From assembly GCA_903848465.1 (NCBI GenBank), contig CAINGK010000154.1, positions 1-40,768 on the forward strand: a stretch of 40,768 nt of DNA, given 5' to 3'. The DNA is from an uncultured Verrucomicrobiota bacterium. GTDB lineage: Bacteria > Verrucomicrobiota > Verrucomicrobiia > Verrucomicrobiales > Verrucomicrobiaceae. Each line of letters opens with the position of its first letter. The stretch's first letter is position 1. The position numbers and the translations under genes are program-made. Of the stretch, positions 26,050-35,164 are shown piece by piece. The notes under the pieces were generated by a model. It ran no database searches. It was not told where the DNA came from and saw only the letters and a list, made by a program, of their open reading frames with translations.

Positions 26050-26261
26050 AAGCCTATCACCGAGCAATAATATGGATGATTGTGCCAGTCTTCATGACTG
26101 GTTGCTTGAGTGCGCGGATCGGTCCTGAAAGAGTACGCAAAGAAAGTCCTGAATTTTATAAACACTGGGTGGAGAAACTGCGGAGAAATGGATTGTCCGA
26201 TGACGACTTGAAAAAGTTTGGTTTCAAAGAAACAATCTTGCCGACGGCTATGCCCAAGTGA
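26046..26261 (+). CDS. Small lipoprotein (71 aa)
   Basis: A GTG at 26046 overlaps the esterase stop (GTGA), which argues for coupled translation. The 71-residue product has a signal with a lipobox (IVPVFMTGCLS, Cys at ~20). It then has a helical charged tail (FYKHWVEKLRRNGLSDDDLKKFGF) that resembles a short C-terminal helix-hairpin. No family is recognised. Base composition is lower in GC than its neighbours (for example the AT-rich 3' end), which may point to separate origin. Confidence 0.6.
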   Translation: MKAYHRAIIWMIVPVFMTGCLSARIGPERVRKESPEFYKHWVEKLRRNGLSDDDLKKFGFKETILPTAMPK

Positions 26262-26362
26262 TTTACAAATGATCTTCGTGCGGTTTAACTGTCAGGTATG
26301 AATGACTCCCATTTAAAGCGCGGCTTCATGCGTTAGCGGCCTTTCCTGTCTCAGTCTTCTTG

Positions 26363-26536
26363 AGCCCTGAAAGGGCGGCATAACGTAGCCCAGGGCAAGC
26401 GAGCCTCAGCGAGCGCCGCCCTGGGTTTTTGGAAACACGACCGGGAAGCAAACCCACGTCCTCCGCCACACACCACGCCCACCAGCAGCGTCTGCATTGA
26501 ACTCCGCCGCACACCTACCGCTCTCAGCAGCCCCTG
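26363..26536 (+). repeat. Interspersed structured intergenic repeat, copy 1
   Basis: This is ~174 bases of an element found again at 34997. It starts with GCCCT-GAA-AGGGC (26364-26376), a 5-bp hairpin. A longer stem follows, CCCAGGGC (26389-26396) with GCCCTGGG (26418-26425), extended inside by GCG/CGC. Five Ts follow (26426-26430), so it could also act as an intrinsic terminator. The distal half (GGGAAGCAAACCC, CACCAGCAGCGTCTGCA) is conserved in both copies. The rest of the gap (26262-26362 and 26537-26666) holds no gene that I can see. Confidence 0.6.
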
Positions 26537-26666
26537 AACACGCGATTTGCGCCTTGATGACGCAAGTGCGGCATGAACACCGGTCACCACTCGAAGAAGC
26601 CGAGGAGTGATGTTTGGAATCAGCCTGTGAGATGGCCCGTCACACCGACGTTTGATCAAGTCCACC

Positions 26667-27644
26667 ATGAAACTCGCTCTCTCCCTCCTCTTACTCACCT
26701 CCATCGCCTTCGCTGCCGACACACCGGCAACGAAAGCCGAAGTGCCCGCCAAGAAAGCTGAAGCCCCTGCGGCCAAAGCTCCGGCCAAGAAAGCCTATCC
26801 GAAGAACCCTCCACCAACCGTGGCGGACTTTAAATATGGGCCGTTTGAGCGAAACGTGCTGGATTTCTGGCAGGCGAAGTCTGACAAGCCGACACCGCTG
26901 CTCTTTTTCATCCATGGTGGTGGCTGGCAAAACGGAGACAAGAAGGGCATCTCCGTGGAGCCTTTTCTGAAGGAGGGCATTTCTGTGGTGTCGATCAACT
27001 ACCGCTACGTTTCGCAATCGCAGGATGTGGTACCGCCAGTCAAAGGTCCGCTTTCGGATGCTGCCCTCGCGCTGCAGACCGTGCGCAGCAAGGCGGCGGA
27101 GTGGAACATCGACAAAACACGCATCGGTGCCAGCGGCGGCTCGGCAGGGGCGTGCAGCAGCCTGTGGCTGGCTTTCCACGACGACATGGCCGATCCGAAA
27201 AGCAGCGATCCCATCGCCCGTGAATCCACCCGTCTTTACACAGCAGCCGTGAACGGCCCGCAGACCACCCTCGATCCCAAGCAGATGCGCGAATGGACGC
27301 CGAACAGCAAGTATGGTGGCCACGCCTTCAGCAAGTCGGGTGAGTTCAAAAACTTCGATGACTTCGTGGCGGCACGTGAACGCATCCTGCCCTGGATCAA
27401 TGAATACTCGCCCTATGCACTCGTGTCGTCCGACGATCCTCCGGTCTATTGCTTGTTCGGCTCAGCTCCCGCCATCGGCCAGGAGCAAAGCGACCCGACG
27501 CACACCGCGAACTTCGGCGTGAAACTGCAGGAGCATTGCAAAGAAAAGGGCGTGGACTGTGAAGTCGTGTATCCGGGTGCCACGGATGTGAAGTACAAGA
27601 CGATCAATGAGTATCTGATTTCCAAGCTCAAAGAAACAAAGTGA
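26667..27644 (+). CDS. Secreted alpha/beta hydrolase, paralogue of 25099
   Basis: The 325-residue protein has a signal peptide (about 1-17) and an Ala/Lys/Pro-rich linker (about 18-50, KAEVPAKKAEAPAAKAPAKK), much longer than in its sister. The esterase domain follows, with FFIHGGGWQNGDKKG, IGASGGSAGACS, SSDPIARESTRL and IGQEQSDPTHTANFG. The many shared blocks with the 25099 product show a tandem duplication. The charged linker may tether the enzyme to the surface or bind acidic glycan. The start at 26667 is used because the upstream in-frame start is a TTG. It is followed 6 bases later by the DUF1080 gene. Confidence 0.87.
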   Translation: MKLALSLLLLTSIAFAADTPATKAEVPAKKAEAPAAKAPAKKAYPKNPPPTVADFKYGPFERNVLDFWQAKSDKPTPLLFFIHGGGWQNGDKKGISVEPFLKEGISVVSINYRYVSQSQDVVPPVKGPLSDAALALQTVRSKAAEWNIDKTRIGASGGSAGACSSLWLAFHDDMADPKSSDPIARESTRLYTAAVNGPQTTLDPKQMREWTPNSKYGGHAFSKSGEFKNFDDFVAARERILPWINEYSPYALVSSDDPPVYCLFGSAPAIGQEQSDPTHTANFGVKLQEHCKEKGVDCEVVYPGATDVKYKTINEYLISKLKETK

Positions 27645-27650
27645 GGCAGA

Positions 27651-28397
27651 ATGAATACACCGACCATGATCAAGAAACTCACTCTCGGCGGTCTCGTGCT
27701 GGCTCTATGTCTAGTCACCCACGCTGAAGACTCCGCCTTCCGCCCGATCTTCAATGGCAAGGATCTCACCGGTTGGTACGGTCTGAATCCGCACACCGTC
27801 GTCAAACTCGAAGGCGAAAAGAAAGCCGAAACGCTCAAGAAAATGCGCGACGAATTCGCCAAGGACTGGAAGGTCGAAAACGGCGAACTGGTCAACGATG
27901 GCCACGGCCCCTATGCCACCACCGAAGAGGAGTTTGGCGACATCGAGTTCCTCATCGAATACAAAACCGTGGCAGGTGCTGACAGCGGCATCTACTTGCG
28001 TGGCTCGCCGCAGGTGCAGATCTGGGACAAGTCCCAGATCTTTGACCCTGCCAAACCAACCCGCAGGCCGCACCTCGGCTCCGGTGGCTTATTCAACAAC
28101 ACCCCAGACACCCCCGGCCGCGATCCGCTGGTGGTGGCGGACAAGCCCATGGGCGAGTGGAACAGTTTCCGCATCCGCCAGATCGGCGCGCGCACCTGGG
28201 TGTGGCTGAACGACAAACTCGTAGTCGATGGCAACGTGATGGAAAACTACTGGGACAAAACCCAGCCCCTACCTGCCAAAGGCCCGATCATGCTGCAAAC
28301 CCACGGCGGCGAGATCCGCTGGCGCAATCTGCAAGTGCGCGAGTTCGGCGCTGAGGAGGCCAAGAAAATCCTCACCGAAGCCGACGCGAAGGAGTGA
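27651..28397 (+). CDS. DUF1080 (3-keto-disaccharide hydrolase-like) protein
   Basis: The 248-residue exported protein is a concanavalin-like jelly roll of the DUF1080 family: FRPIFNGKDLTGWYG near the start, EFLIEYKTVAGADSGIYLRG in the middle, then GGLFNNTPDTPGRDPLVV and GPIMLQTHGGEIRWRNLQV at the end. Characterised relatives hydrolyse 3-keto-glycosides in oxidative sugar breakdown; most members are unstudied. An N-terminal signal is present (MIKKLTLGGLVLALCL). The ATG at 27651 is used, 6 bases after the esterase stop, with a weak GAGG upstream; an ATG at 27666 is also possible. An intrinsic terminator follows. Confidence 0.9.
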   Translation: MNTPTMIKKLTLGGLVLALCLVTHAEDSAFRPIFNGKDLTGWYGLNPHTVVKLEGEKKAETLKKMRDEFAKDWKVENGELVNDGHGPYATTEEEFGDIEFLIEYKTVAGADSGIYLRGSPQVQIWDKSQIFDPAKPTRRPHLGSGGLFNNTPDTPGRDPLVVADKPMGEWNSFRIRQIGARTWVWLNDKLVVDGNVMENYWDKTQPLPAKGPIMLQTHGGEIRWRNLQVREFGAEEAKKILTEADAKE

Positions 28398-28416
28398 ACC
28401 GATAATTCCAAACGAG

Positions 28417-28450
28417 AAAAGCCGCAGCGGGATCACCTCTGCGGCTTTTT
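28417..28450 (+). terminator. Intrinsic terminator after the DUF1080 gene
   Basis: AAAAGCCGCAG (28417-28427) pairs with CTGCGGCTTTT (28439-28449) around the loop CGGGATCACCT, and a T-run ends at 28450. It closes the operon that starts at the esterase genes. Confidence 0.85.
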
Positions 28451-28550
28451 GATTTGCCGACTCAGTTGGAAATGGACGGCCTACATGAGTTTGGTTCTCA
28501 TTTTCCGTCTGTTCCGTGTATTCCGTAGGCCACCATCTCCGGTTCTAGGG

Positions 28551-29195
28551 TTACTTGTTCAGCACCAGCCGCAGCGTGCCGTTATGCACCTCCAACGACT
28601 GAATACCGGCGATGAGTTTCTGCAGTGCAGGATCGGACTCCACATTTTCAGCCACGAGATCAACACCCTTAATGTCGCCGATCCAACTGTTGGGCAGCGA
28701 AATGCCGCCGAGGCTCAGGTCATCAAGTTTCAGTGACAGCTTGTGCTCCACCGACAGGCTGGTGCCGAAGGTGAAGCGCAGGCGAATCTTCTGATTCGGC
28801 ACGACCGGGAAATCTTCCGGGGCGGTGAAAATGACTGCTGCGGAGACCTGGCCTTCGCCAAACTTCACCTGCACGCTTTCGCCGAGCTGCTGCTGGGCGA
28901 GGTAAGCATTCACCTCACGCTCGTTGATGACGAGAGTGCGGTTTGCCTCCTCCGGCGGCACGGCGGCAGGATTGTTCAGGGCCTGTAGCTTGCTGTCGAA
29001 CTCCGCTTTCTCCGTGGCGTTCAGGCTCACAGGAGTCATGGCGGAGGGGTAAAAGGTTTGTTTGACCCAGAATGCGCCGGTGGCGGCGGCGATGCCCGCG
29101 CAGCCGAGAACGACGGCGAGGGTGATGAGCACGATTTTTTTTGTCGAACGCGCACGCGGTGCGGCGGGCGCTGCGGTATCAGGGATGGTTTGCAT
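28551..29195 (-). CDS. Membrane-anchored protein of unknown function
   Basis: The 214-residue protein has one N-terminal membrane helix (about 19-43, KKIVLITLAVVLGCAGIAAATGAFW) and an extracytoplasmic domain with no family I recognise. The domain contains NATEKAEFDSKLQAL, LVINEREVNAYLAQQQLGES, LRFTFGTSLSVEHKLSLKLD and a final LEVHNGTLRLVLNK. A pattern of alternating hydrophobic residues suggests a beta-rich fold, as in lipid- or membrane-associated periplasmic domains, but this is a guess. ATG 29195 is chosen; an ATG at 29234 is in frame and would add 13 residues. It lies divergent from glpK. Confidence 0.7.
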   Translation of the reverse strand: MQTIPDTAAPAAPRARSTKKIVLITLAVVLGCAGIAAATGAFWVKQTFYPSAMTPVSLNATEKAEFDSKLQALNNPAAVPPEEANRTLVINEREVNAYLAQQQLGESVQVKFGEGQVSAAVIFTAPEDFPVVPNQKIRLRFTFGTSLSVEHKLSLKLDDLSLGGISLPNSWIGDIKGVDLVAENVESDPALQKLIAGIQSLEVHNGTLRLVLNK

Positions 29196-29286
29196 GGTGG
29201 TGAGTTTGGATGCTTTCCAGCCCAGAGTATTCATTCTAGCGGAAAAATGCCACCTACAGCTTCGCCGCCAGTTTGTAAGGCATTGA

Positions 29287-30815
<1,529 letters not shown>

Positions 30816-30839
30816 TGTGGCAAACTTGCACCAGAAGCC

Positions 30840-31382
30840 ATGAGCGCCCTGCTTTCCATCCCCCGGATCAAAAACCAGACGGTCTTCAATATCGACCGTT
30901 GGGAGGAAATCGGGCGTGATCCGATGCTTCGCAACTGGCCGGGGAGAGTGGAAACAGACCGTTACGGAAATCCGATCATGATGTGCTATGCCGAATTTTC
31001 GCATGGTCGCAGACAATGCGAAATGGCATTGCTGCTTCAAAAACATGCACCTGCTGGCAAAGTAACGGTCGAGTGCCCCATCTCGACGAGTGAAGGCATC
31101 AAGGTTGCGGATGTGGTTTGGATGTCGAAAAAGCGGCTCGTGCAGGTCGGCGGACGTGTGGCGCTCAAGGGGGCTCCGGAAATCTGCGTGGAAGTGATTT
31201 CACCCGGCAACAAACGCGATGAGATCGAGGAGAAGCGCAGCCTCTACTTTGAAGCCGGGGCGAAGGAAGTGTGGGTATGCGACCGCCGCGGACGGCTTTC
31301 ATTCTTTCTTAAAGACTCACCAGAGACGGCCACCGCATCGTTGCTCTGCCCGAAAGTGCCCCGTTCCGTGAGCGTTGACTGA
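30840..31382 (+). CDS. Uma2-family (DUF820) endonuclease
   Basis: The 180-residue protein has the PD-(D/E)XK fold of the Uma2 family: VECPISTSEGIKVADVVWMS (Asp), GAPEICVEVISPGNKRDEIE (the Glu and the nearby Lys/Arg) and KRSLYFEAGAKEVWVCDRRG. Uma2 proteins occur in large numbers in cyanobacteria, planctomycetes and verrucomicrobia. They are considered restriction-like or mobile-element-linked nucleases, but their cell role is unclear. It follows glpK by 24 bases and precedes a GNAT gene by only 2. An interrupted relative lies at 144-293. Confidence 0.85.
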   Translation: MSALLSIPRIKNQTVFNIDRWEEIGRDPMLRNWPGRVETDRYGNPIMMCYAEFSHGRRQCEMALLLQKHAPAGKVTVECPISTSEGIKVADVVWMSKKRLVQVGGRVALKGAPEICVEVISPGNKRDEIEEKRSLYFEAGAKEVWVCDRRGRLSFFLKDSPETATASLLCPKVPRSVSVD

Positions 31383-31384
31383 CC

Positions 31385-32461
31385 ATGCAACACACTGCGT
31401 GGATCAATCCGCCCTGCCCGTTGCTGCCGGAGGAGAACCGGCACTATGACCACACGGACATCGAGGCGCTGAATCACGAGCGTGGGCCGCTCTTTTATGA
31501 AACGGCGCTGCACTATGCCCAGAGCCTATGGCGCGAAGGTTTTCCAGCTAAAAGCATCCTCATCATCAATCGTGCGCTATCGCTGCCACTGAGCGCGGAT
31601 GAACCCATCCTCGCGAAATGGCCGCTGCCGTATCAGGCACTGGTGTGGATCATGCAGCATCGAGTCGAAGGCCAGTTTATCGGCAATCCGCGCCGTCACT
31701 GGCAGCACCTGGCCACGCGCATGGTCGAGCCAAACAAGGAACTGCGTACCTGGCGTGCCTGGGCCTGCTGGTATCTCGCGCAGTTGATCCTGCCAGAGTC
31801 CGAATTCCCCTCGGACCAGAAACAAATCCGCGAAGAGCAACTCGTCGAGCCAACACAAGGCCAGATCGCCACCCATCTGCATCGCCTCTCACCAGCGCGG
31901 GATGAAGACACCTGGCGGCACGCCCTGAGCACGATTCAAACCCACCGCTCACCGCTCACCGCCCGCATCCGCCGCATTGGCACCCAAGAACTCCCGACAG
32001 TGCAGCGCCTCGGTCACGAAATCTGGCATGCCTATTATCCCGGCATCATCAGCGAGCAGCAGATCCGCTACATGCTCTCCATCTGGTATCAGCCCGGCTC
32101 CATGGCGCATGAAATGCAGGCGCGGGACGTGTGGTATGCGCTCGTCGAGGTCGCCGGGCCAAACCCCGTCGGCTACATCTCCTTTGAAAAGCTCCTCTTC
32201 GAGCCCGTGCTCTTCATCAACAAGCTCTACCTCCTCCCCGAAGTACACGGCCACGGCCTCGGGAGCATCACCCTGCGCTGGGCCGAGGACCGTGCCCGCG
32301 AAATGCGCTGCAAGGTCGTGCGCCTCCGCGTCAACAAACGCAACGCCCCCGCCATCCGCTCCTACCTGCGCGCAGGCTTCCGCTTCACCGAAGACATCGT
32401 CAGCGACATCGGCAGCGGGTTTGTGATGGACGATTACGTGATGGAGAAAGTTGTGCGCTGA
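31385..32461 (+). CDS. GNAT acetyltransferase with a helical N-terminal domain
   Basis: The 358-residue protein has a ~190-residue N-terminal helical region (ALHYAQSLWREGFPAKSILI, HLATRMVEPNKELRTWRAWA, then WYLAQLILPESEF) that I do not recognise. A GNAT domain (about 200-358) follows, with YISFEKLLFEPVLFINKLYL and the acetyl-CoA loop EVHGHGLGSITL, then VRLRVNKRNAPAIRSYLRAG and FRFTEDIVSD. GNAT enzymes move acetyl groups to amines of small molecules or proteins; the substrate is unknown. It is two bases after Uma2, probably in the same transcript. It converges on the DUF3368 toxin gene, 12 bases apart. Confidence 0.85.
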   Translation: MQHTAWINPPCPLLPEENRHYDHTDIEALNHERGPLFYETALHYAQSLWREGFPAKSILIINRALSLPLSADEPILAKWPLPYQALVWIMQHRVEGQFIGNPRRHWQHLATRMVEPNKELRTWRAWACWYLAQLILPESEFPSDQKQIREEQLVEPTQGQIATHLHRLSPARDEDTWRHALSTIQTHRSPLTARIRRIGTQELPTVQRLGHEIWHAYYPGIISEQQIRYMLSIWYQPGSMAHEMQARDVWYALVEVAGPNPVGYISFEKLLFEPVLFINKLYLLPEVHGHGLGSITLRWAEDRAREMRCKVVRLRVNKRNAPAIRSYLRAGFRFTEDIVSDIGSGFVMDDYVMEKVVR

Positions 32462-32473
32462 CAAGTTGCCATC

Positions 32474-32959
32474 TCACTCCCCCGCTTGCTGAAAAATTTC
32501 AGCCACGATGCGGTCGGAAAGCCAGTAGCCGTTGTTCCGAATGGCCTCGATCAACGGCTTTACCGAGGCAACCAAGCCTGCGCGTTTAGCCTCCACCAGG
32601 ACACGTCCGGTGCCGACAACTTGCAGCCCATAGACATCTCGGGCCACGCGTCTGCCGCGTGCCTCGTCCATGAGCAGCACAGCGGGTGGATGACGGAGAG
32701 CCAGCTCAATGGCCCTGGATTCGCCCAGGTCGAGCAGCGAGGTCAGCAACGGATCGGGTGAGGTGCCAAGATCCACCACCTGAAGCCAGGAGGCGGCGCG
32801 AAAAGCCTTGAGACCTATTTTGGAAACGCCGCCAGCCTGACATTCGGCGGCCACTTCCGCAGGGATGGAGACGGTTCCGAACAGAGACCGGAGCAGACCG
32901 AGCTGATCTATGCCGCCGAGGGCAATCAGCGGCCCTGAATTGCAAACGATACTGCTCAT
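32474..32959 (-). CDS. DUF3368 PIN-like toxin
   Basis: The 161-residue protein has the DUF3368 PIN-like layout: CNSGPLIALGGIDQLGLLRS at the start (the family often has Asn instead of the first PIN Asp), GESRAIELALRHPPAVLLMD and the DEARGRRVARDVYGLQVVG acidic segment, and a C-terminal helix. PIN toxins cleave RNA, often the anticodon loop of initiator tRNA or rRNA. It overlaps the antitoxin gene by four bases (ATGA), so the pair is one operon. The pairing with UPF0175 is well known. Confidence 0.85.
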   Translation of the reverse strand: MSSIVCNSGPLIALGGIDQLGLLRSLFGTVSIPAEVAAECQAGGVSKIGLKAFRAASWLQVVDLGTSPDPLLTSLLDLGESRAIELALRHPPAVLLMDEARGRRVARDVYGLQVVGTGRVLVEAKRAGLVASVKPLIEAIRNNGYWLSDRIVAEIFQQAGE

Positions 32960-33225
32960 GGATGCAGCAGCGGCAAAGCGCCGCTGAACTCAGCCGCCAG
33001 ATCTTCCTCATCCCAATCCACGCTGGAAACACCCCACTGGCGGCAGGTGAGCAAAAACTCCACTCGCGACATCCCCGCCAACTGCGCCGCTTGGCCGCTG
33101 GAAAGCCGGTGGCGCTCGAAGAGCTTCATAGCCGCCGCGATCTTCGTGTCCGCTGCGAACTGCGGCGCGTCCACACCCATGGCCGCAAGCCAGGACGGGG
33201 GATATTCGAGAGTGATCGTGCTCAT
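32956..33225 (-). CDS. UPF0175-family antitoxin
   Basis: The 89-residue protein matches the UPF0175 group: TITLEYPPSWLAAMGVDAPQ, then AAAMKLFERHRLSSGQAAQL and AGMSRVEFLLTCRQWGVS. The middle segment is the winged-helix-like DNA-binding or toxin-neutralising part. UPF0175 genes precede DUF3368 toxins in many bacteria. The promoter lies only 7 bases upstream, and the antitoxin probably represses it. Confidence 0.85.
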   Translation of the reverse strand: MSTITLEYPPSWLAAMGVDAPQFAADTKIAAAMKLFERHRLSSGQAAQLAGMSRVEFLLTCRQWGVSSVDWDEEDLAAEFSGALPLLHP

Positions 33226-33231
33226 GGGTAA

Positions 33232-33259
33232 AATCTAACTTCAAAAAGCAGGCCTGCAA
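33232..33259 (-). promoter_or_regulatory. Predicted promoter of the UPF0175/DUF3368 operon
   Basis: On the minus strand TTGCAG (33259-33254), a 16-base spacer and TAGATT (33237-33232) precede the ATG (33225) by 6 bases. This is the same leaderless layout as the 9703 toxin-antitoxin pair. Confidence 0.5.
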
Positions 33260-33319
33260 TCACCTTGAAAGTAGGTGGGAAGCAGCGCACGCAACCCGCC
33301 AGGACGAGGCACCGCAGGC

Positions 33320-34162
33320 TCACGGCTTCCGCCCCGCTCCCGCATCCAAAAACTCAATCGCCTTTTTGAGCCATTCCGCTTTCGGCGGCTGATGCCCCTG
33401 TGCGGGAATGTTCATGAATTCGACCGACTTGAAGCCTTCCTTCTTGAAGCCGTTCTCATACACCGCGCTGGTATTTTTGAGATTGAAGTCTTTCTCTCCG
33501 GTCACGAGGACGTAGCGGCAGTTGGTCTTGGCCAGCGCCACGATCTCGTCATGCGGAATGTAGCGGGTTTCAAAGACCTCAGTTTTATCGAGGCTGACAA
33601 TGTCGGTGTAAAAATTCACCCCCATGAAGGCGATGGCCCCGGTGAACATGTCCGCATACGTCACGCCAAGCATGCTGGCGACACGCGCACCGCCGGAGAA
33701 GCCGGAGACATAGACGCGCTTGTCGTCGATGTCATAAAGCTCGCGCATATTGTCGTTCGCATCCACGGCCATGCGCATCCTCGCGAAGACTTCGCGCTTG
33801 TTGCCGGAATTGTGCGCACCCACAAAGATCAGCTTCTTCTCCGCCAGCACCGCCTCCCATTCCGGCGAAAGCGCAGGCGCATCACTGGGACTGACCCAGA
33901 TGAAAAGGCCATGAGGATCGCCCTTCTTGTATTTCTTCGGGACAATGATGTCGAACTTCTCCATGCTGATGCTGAAGGGCGGTGGCGTTTCCACCGCATG
34001 CATGCGCATCTTGAGTTGAAAATTGTCGGAGACCTGCGGCGAGGCTTTGAAAGTGATGGGCAAACGCACACCAGGCTTGATGGCGTCATCTGCCTTTTTT
34101 TTCGCATCAGCGGCAAAGCTGAGTGCGGCCAGAAACGGGAGGATCAGGAAGGAGCGGAGCAT
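33320..34162 (-). CDS. Secreted alpha/beta hydrolase (depolymerase/LpqC-like)
   Basis: The 280-residue protein has a signal peptide (about 1-18, FLAALSFAADA). Its alpha/beta hydrolase domain resembles PHB-depolymerase/LpqC-like esterases: FDIIVPKKYKKGDPHGLFIW, the nucleophile motif YVSGFSGGARVASML and a late PAQGHQPPKAEWLKKAIEFL carrying the likely catalytic His. The start at 34162 begins the signal peptide; a longer open frame upstream would remove it. Substrate unknown. It is separated from the upstream methyltransferase by 70 bases and may share its transcript. Confidence 0.85.
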   Translation of the reverse strand: MLRSFLILPFLAALSFAADAKKKADDAIKPGVRLPITFKASPQVSDNFQLKMRMHAVETPPPFSISMEKFDIIVPKKYKKGDPHGLFIWVSPSDAPALSPEWEAVLAEKKLIFVGAHNSGNKREVFARMRMAVDANDNMRELYDIDDKRVYVSGFSGGARVASMLGVTYADMFTGAIAFMGVNFYTDIVSLDKTEVFETRYIPHDEIVALAKTNCRYVLVTGEKDFNLKNTSAVYENGFKKEGFKSVEFMNIPAQGHQPPKAEWLKKAIEFLDAGAGRKP

Positions 34163-34232
34163 GGGTCGATCAAAGCGGCTGCGCCTGCGGCTGTCGATCC
34201 TGAAATCACGCAATCTGGCGCACCAACGCCGC

Positions 34233-34811
34233 TCAACTCTTGCGCGCCAGATAGACAAAAGCGGGCGGCACATTCCCCCAGACGACGCGGGAGGTTTCCA
34301 CACCATGCGTCATTTCATGCAGCAGCGCGCGAAACTGCCTGCCTCCGGGTAGCTTGTGAAAGCCCCAGTAAGCAAAGGTGGCAAAGCAGCCCCCCGGAGC
34401 AAGATGCGGCAGCACATTGTTCAAGATGGCCTCCTGCAAACCACGCGGAAAGGCCGTCCACGGGAGTCCGCTGACGATCGTATCAAATTTTTCACCAGGA
34501 GGCAGCACCTGGCTGAAATCAAACTCCTGCGCGCCGGCGCACTCAAAACGCATCTTGGGAAACCGTGGCCGCAGTTGCTGGACAAAGGTGTCGATGAGTT
34601 CGATGCCCACATAGTCGGCATCATGCGGCATGGAATCTGCAATGGCTCCGGTAAATGCCCCCGTGCCAGGTCCAAGCTCCAAAATACGCTTTGACCGCCA
34701 CACCCCCGCAGCCTCCATCATGCGCTCCGCCAACGCCACACTGGACGGTGCCACCGCTCCGATGGTCTTCCAGTTATGACGCAATTCTTTGACAAAGGTG
34801 ACAGCGGACAT
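34233..34811 (-). CDS. Class I methyltransferase, PmtA-like
   Basis: The 192-residue protein has the SAM-binding signature ILELGPGTGAFTGAI (about 43-57) and the acidic YVGIELIDTFVQQL strand. Its sequence resembles phospholipid N-methyltransferases (phosphatidylethanolamine to phosphatidylcholine) and the KsgA-like rRNA group: FVKELRHNWKTIGAVAPSSV at the start and SRVVWGNVPPAFVYLARKS at the end. The ending 'VVWxNxPPAFVY' favours the PmtA side. Its substrate cannot be decided by eye. No strong Shine-Dalgarno. Confidence 0.8.
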   Translation of the reverse strand: MSAVTFVKELRHNWKTIGAVAPSSVALAERMMEAAGVWRSKRILELGPGTGAFTGAIADSMPHDADYVGIELIDTFVQQLRPRFPKMRFECAGAQEFDFSQVLPPGEKFDTIVSGLPWTAFPRGLQEAILNNVLPHLAPGGCFATFAYWGFHKLPGGRQFRALLHEMTHGVETSRVVWGNVPPAFVYLARKS

Positions 34812-34996
34812 TGCGGGCCGATGTTAACGAGTCCGCGCCCTGGCGCGAGAATTTTTGCAGGGTAATTACTCTCTGGCAGGAATGGCACTCAGCTAAGACA
34901 GGGCATTGATCGTCCCCCTATTGATGCAACACGCTTGGCTCCTTAATTCTTCTTGGCAAAACGACGCCATCTTGCCAAACCACTCCGCGATACACC
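34812..34996. other. Intergenic region without a recognisable gene
   Basis: I see no coding, RNA or promoter signal I would trust here. It ends where the structured repeat begins. Confidence 0.4.
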
Positions 34997-35161
34997 AGCC
35001 CTGAAAGGGCGGCGGATTCAGCCCAGGGTCAGCCGAGCCTCAGCGAGGCGACCCTGGGTAAATAGCATCGACGGGGAAGCAAACCCAGAGTTTCGCCACA
35101 CTCAGCGCCCACCAGCAGCGTCTGCAAAGAGCCCCGCCGCGCTGCGCTCTGCTGCCCCCAG
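34997..35161 (+). repeat. Interspersed structured intergenic repeat, copy 2
   Basis: Second copy of the 26363 element. After the GCCCT-GAA-AGGGC hairpin, CCCAGGGTC (35022-35030) pairs with GACCCTGGG (35050-35058), continued by GCC/GGC inside a bulged A; in copy 1 the same helix is CCCAGGGC/GCCCTGGG with GCG/CGC inside. Changes on both sides keep pairing. No T-run follows this copy. It ends next to the stop of the TPR gene (35165). Confidence 0.6.
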
Positions 35162-35164
35162 ATT

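Noticed and set aside
25105..26067. A 320-codon minus-strand open frame opposite the first esterase
   Set aside because: It mirrors the esterase gene, has no recognisable domain and no promoter.
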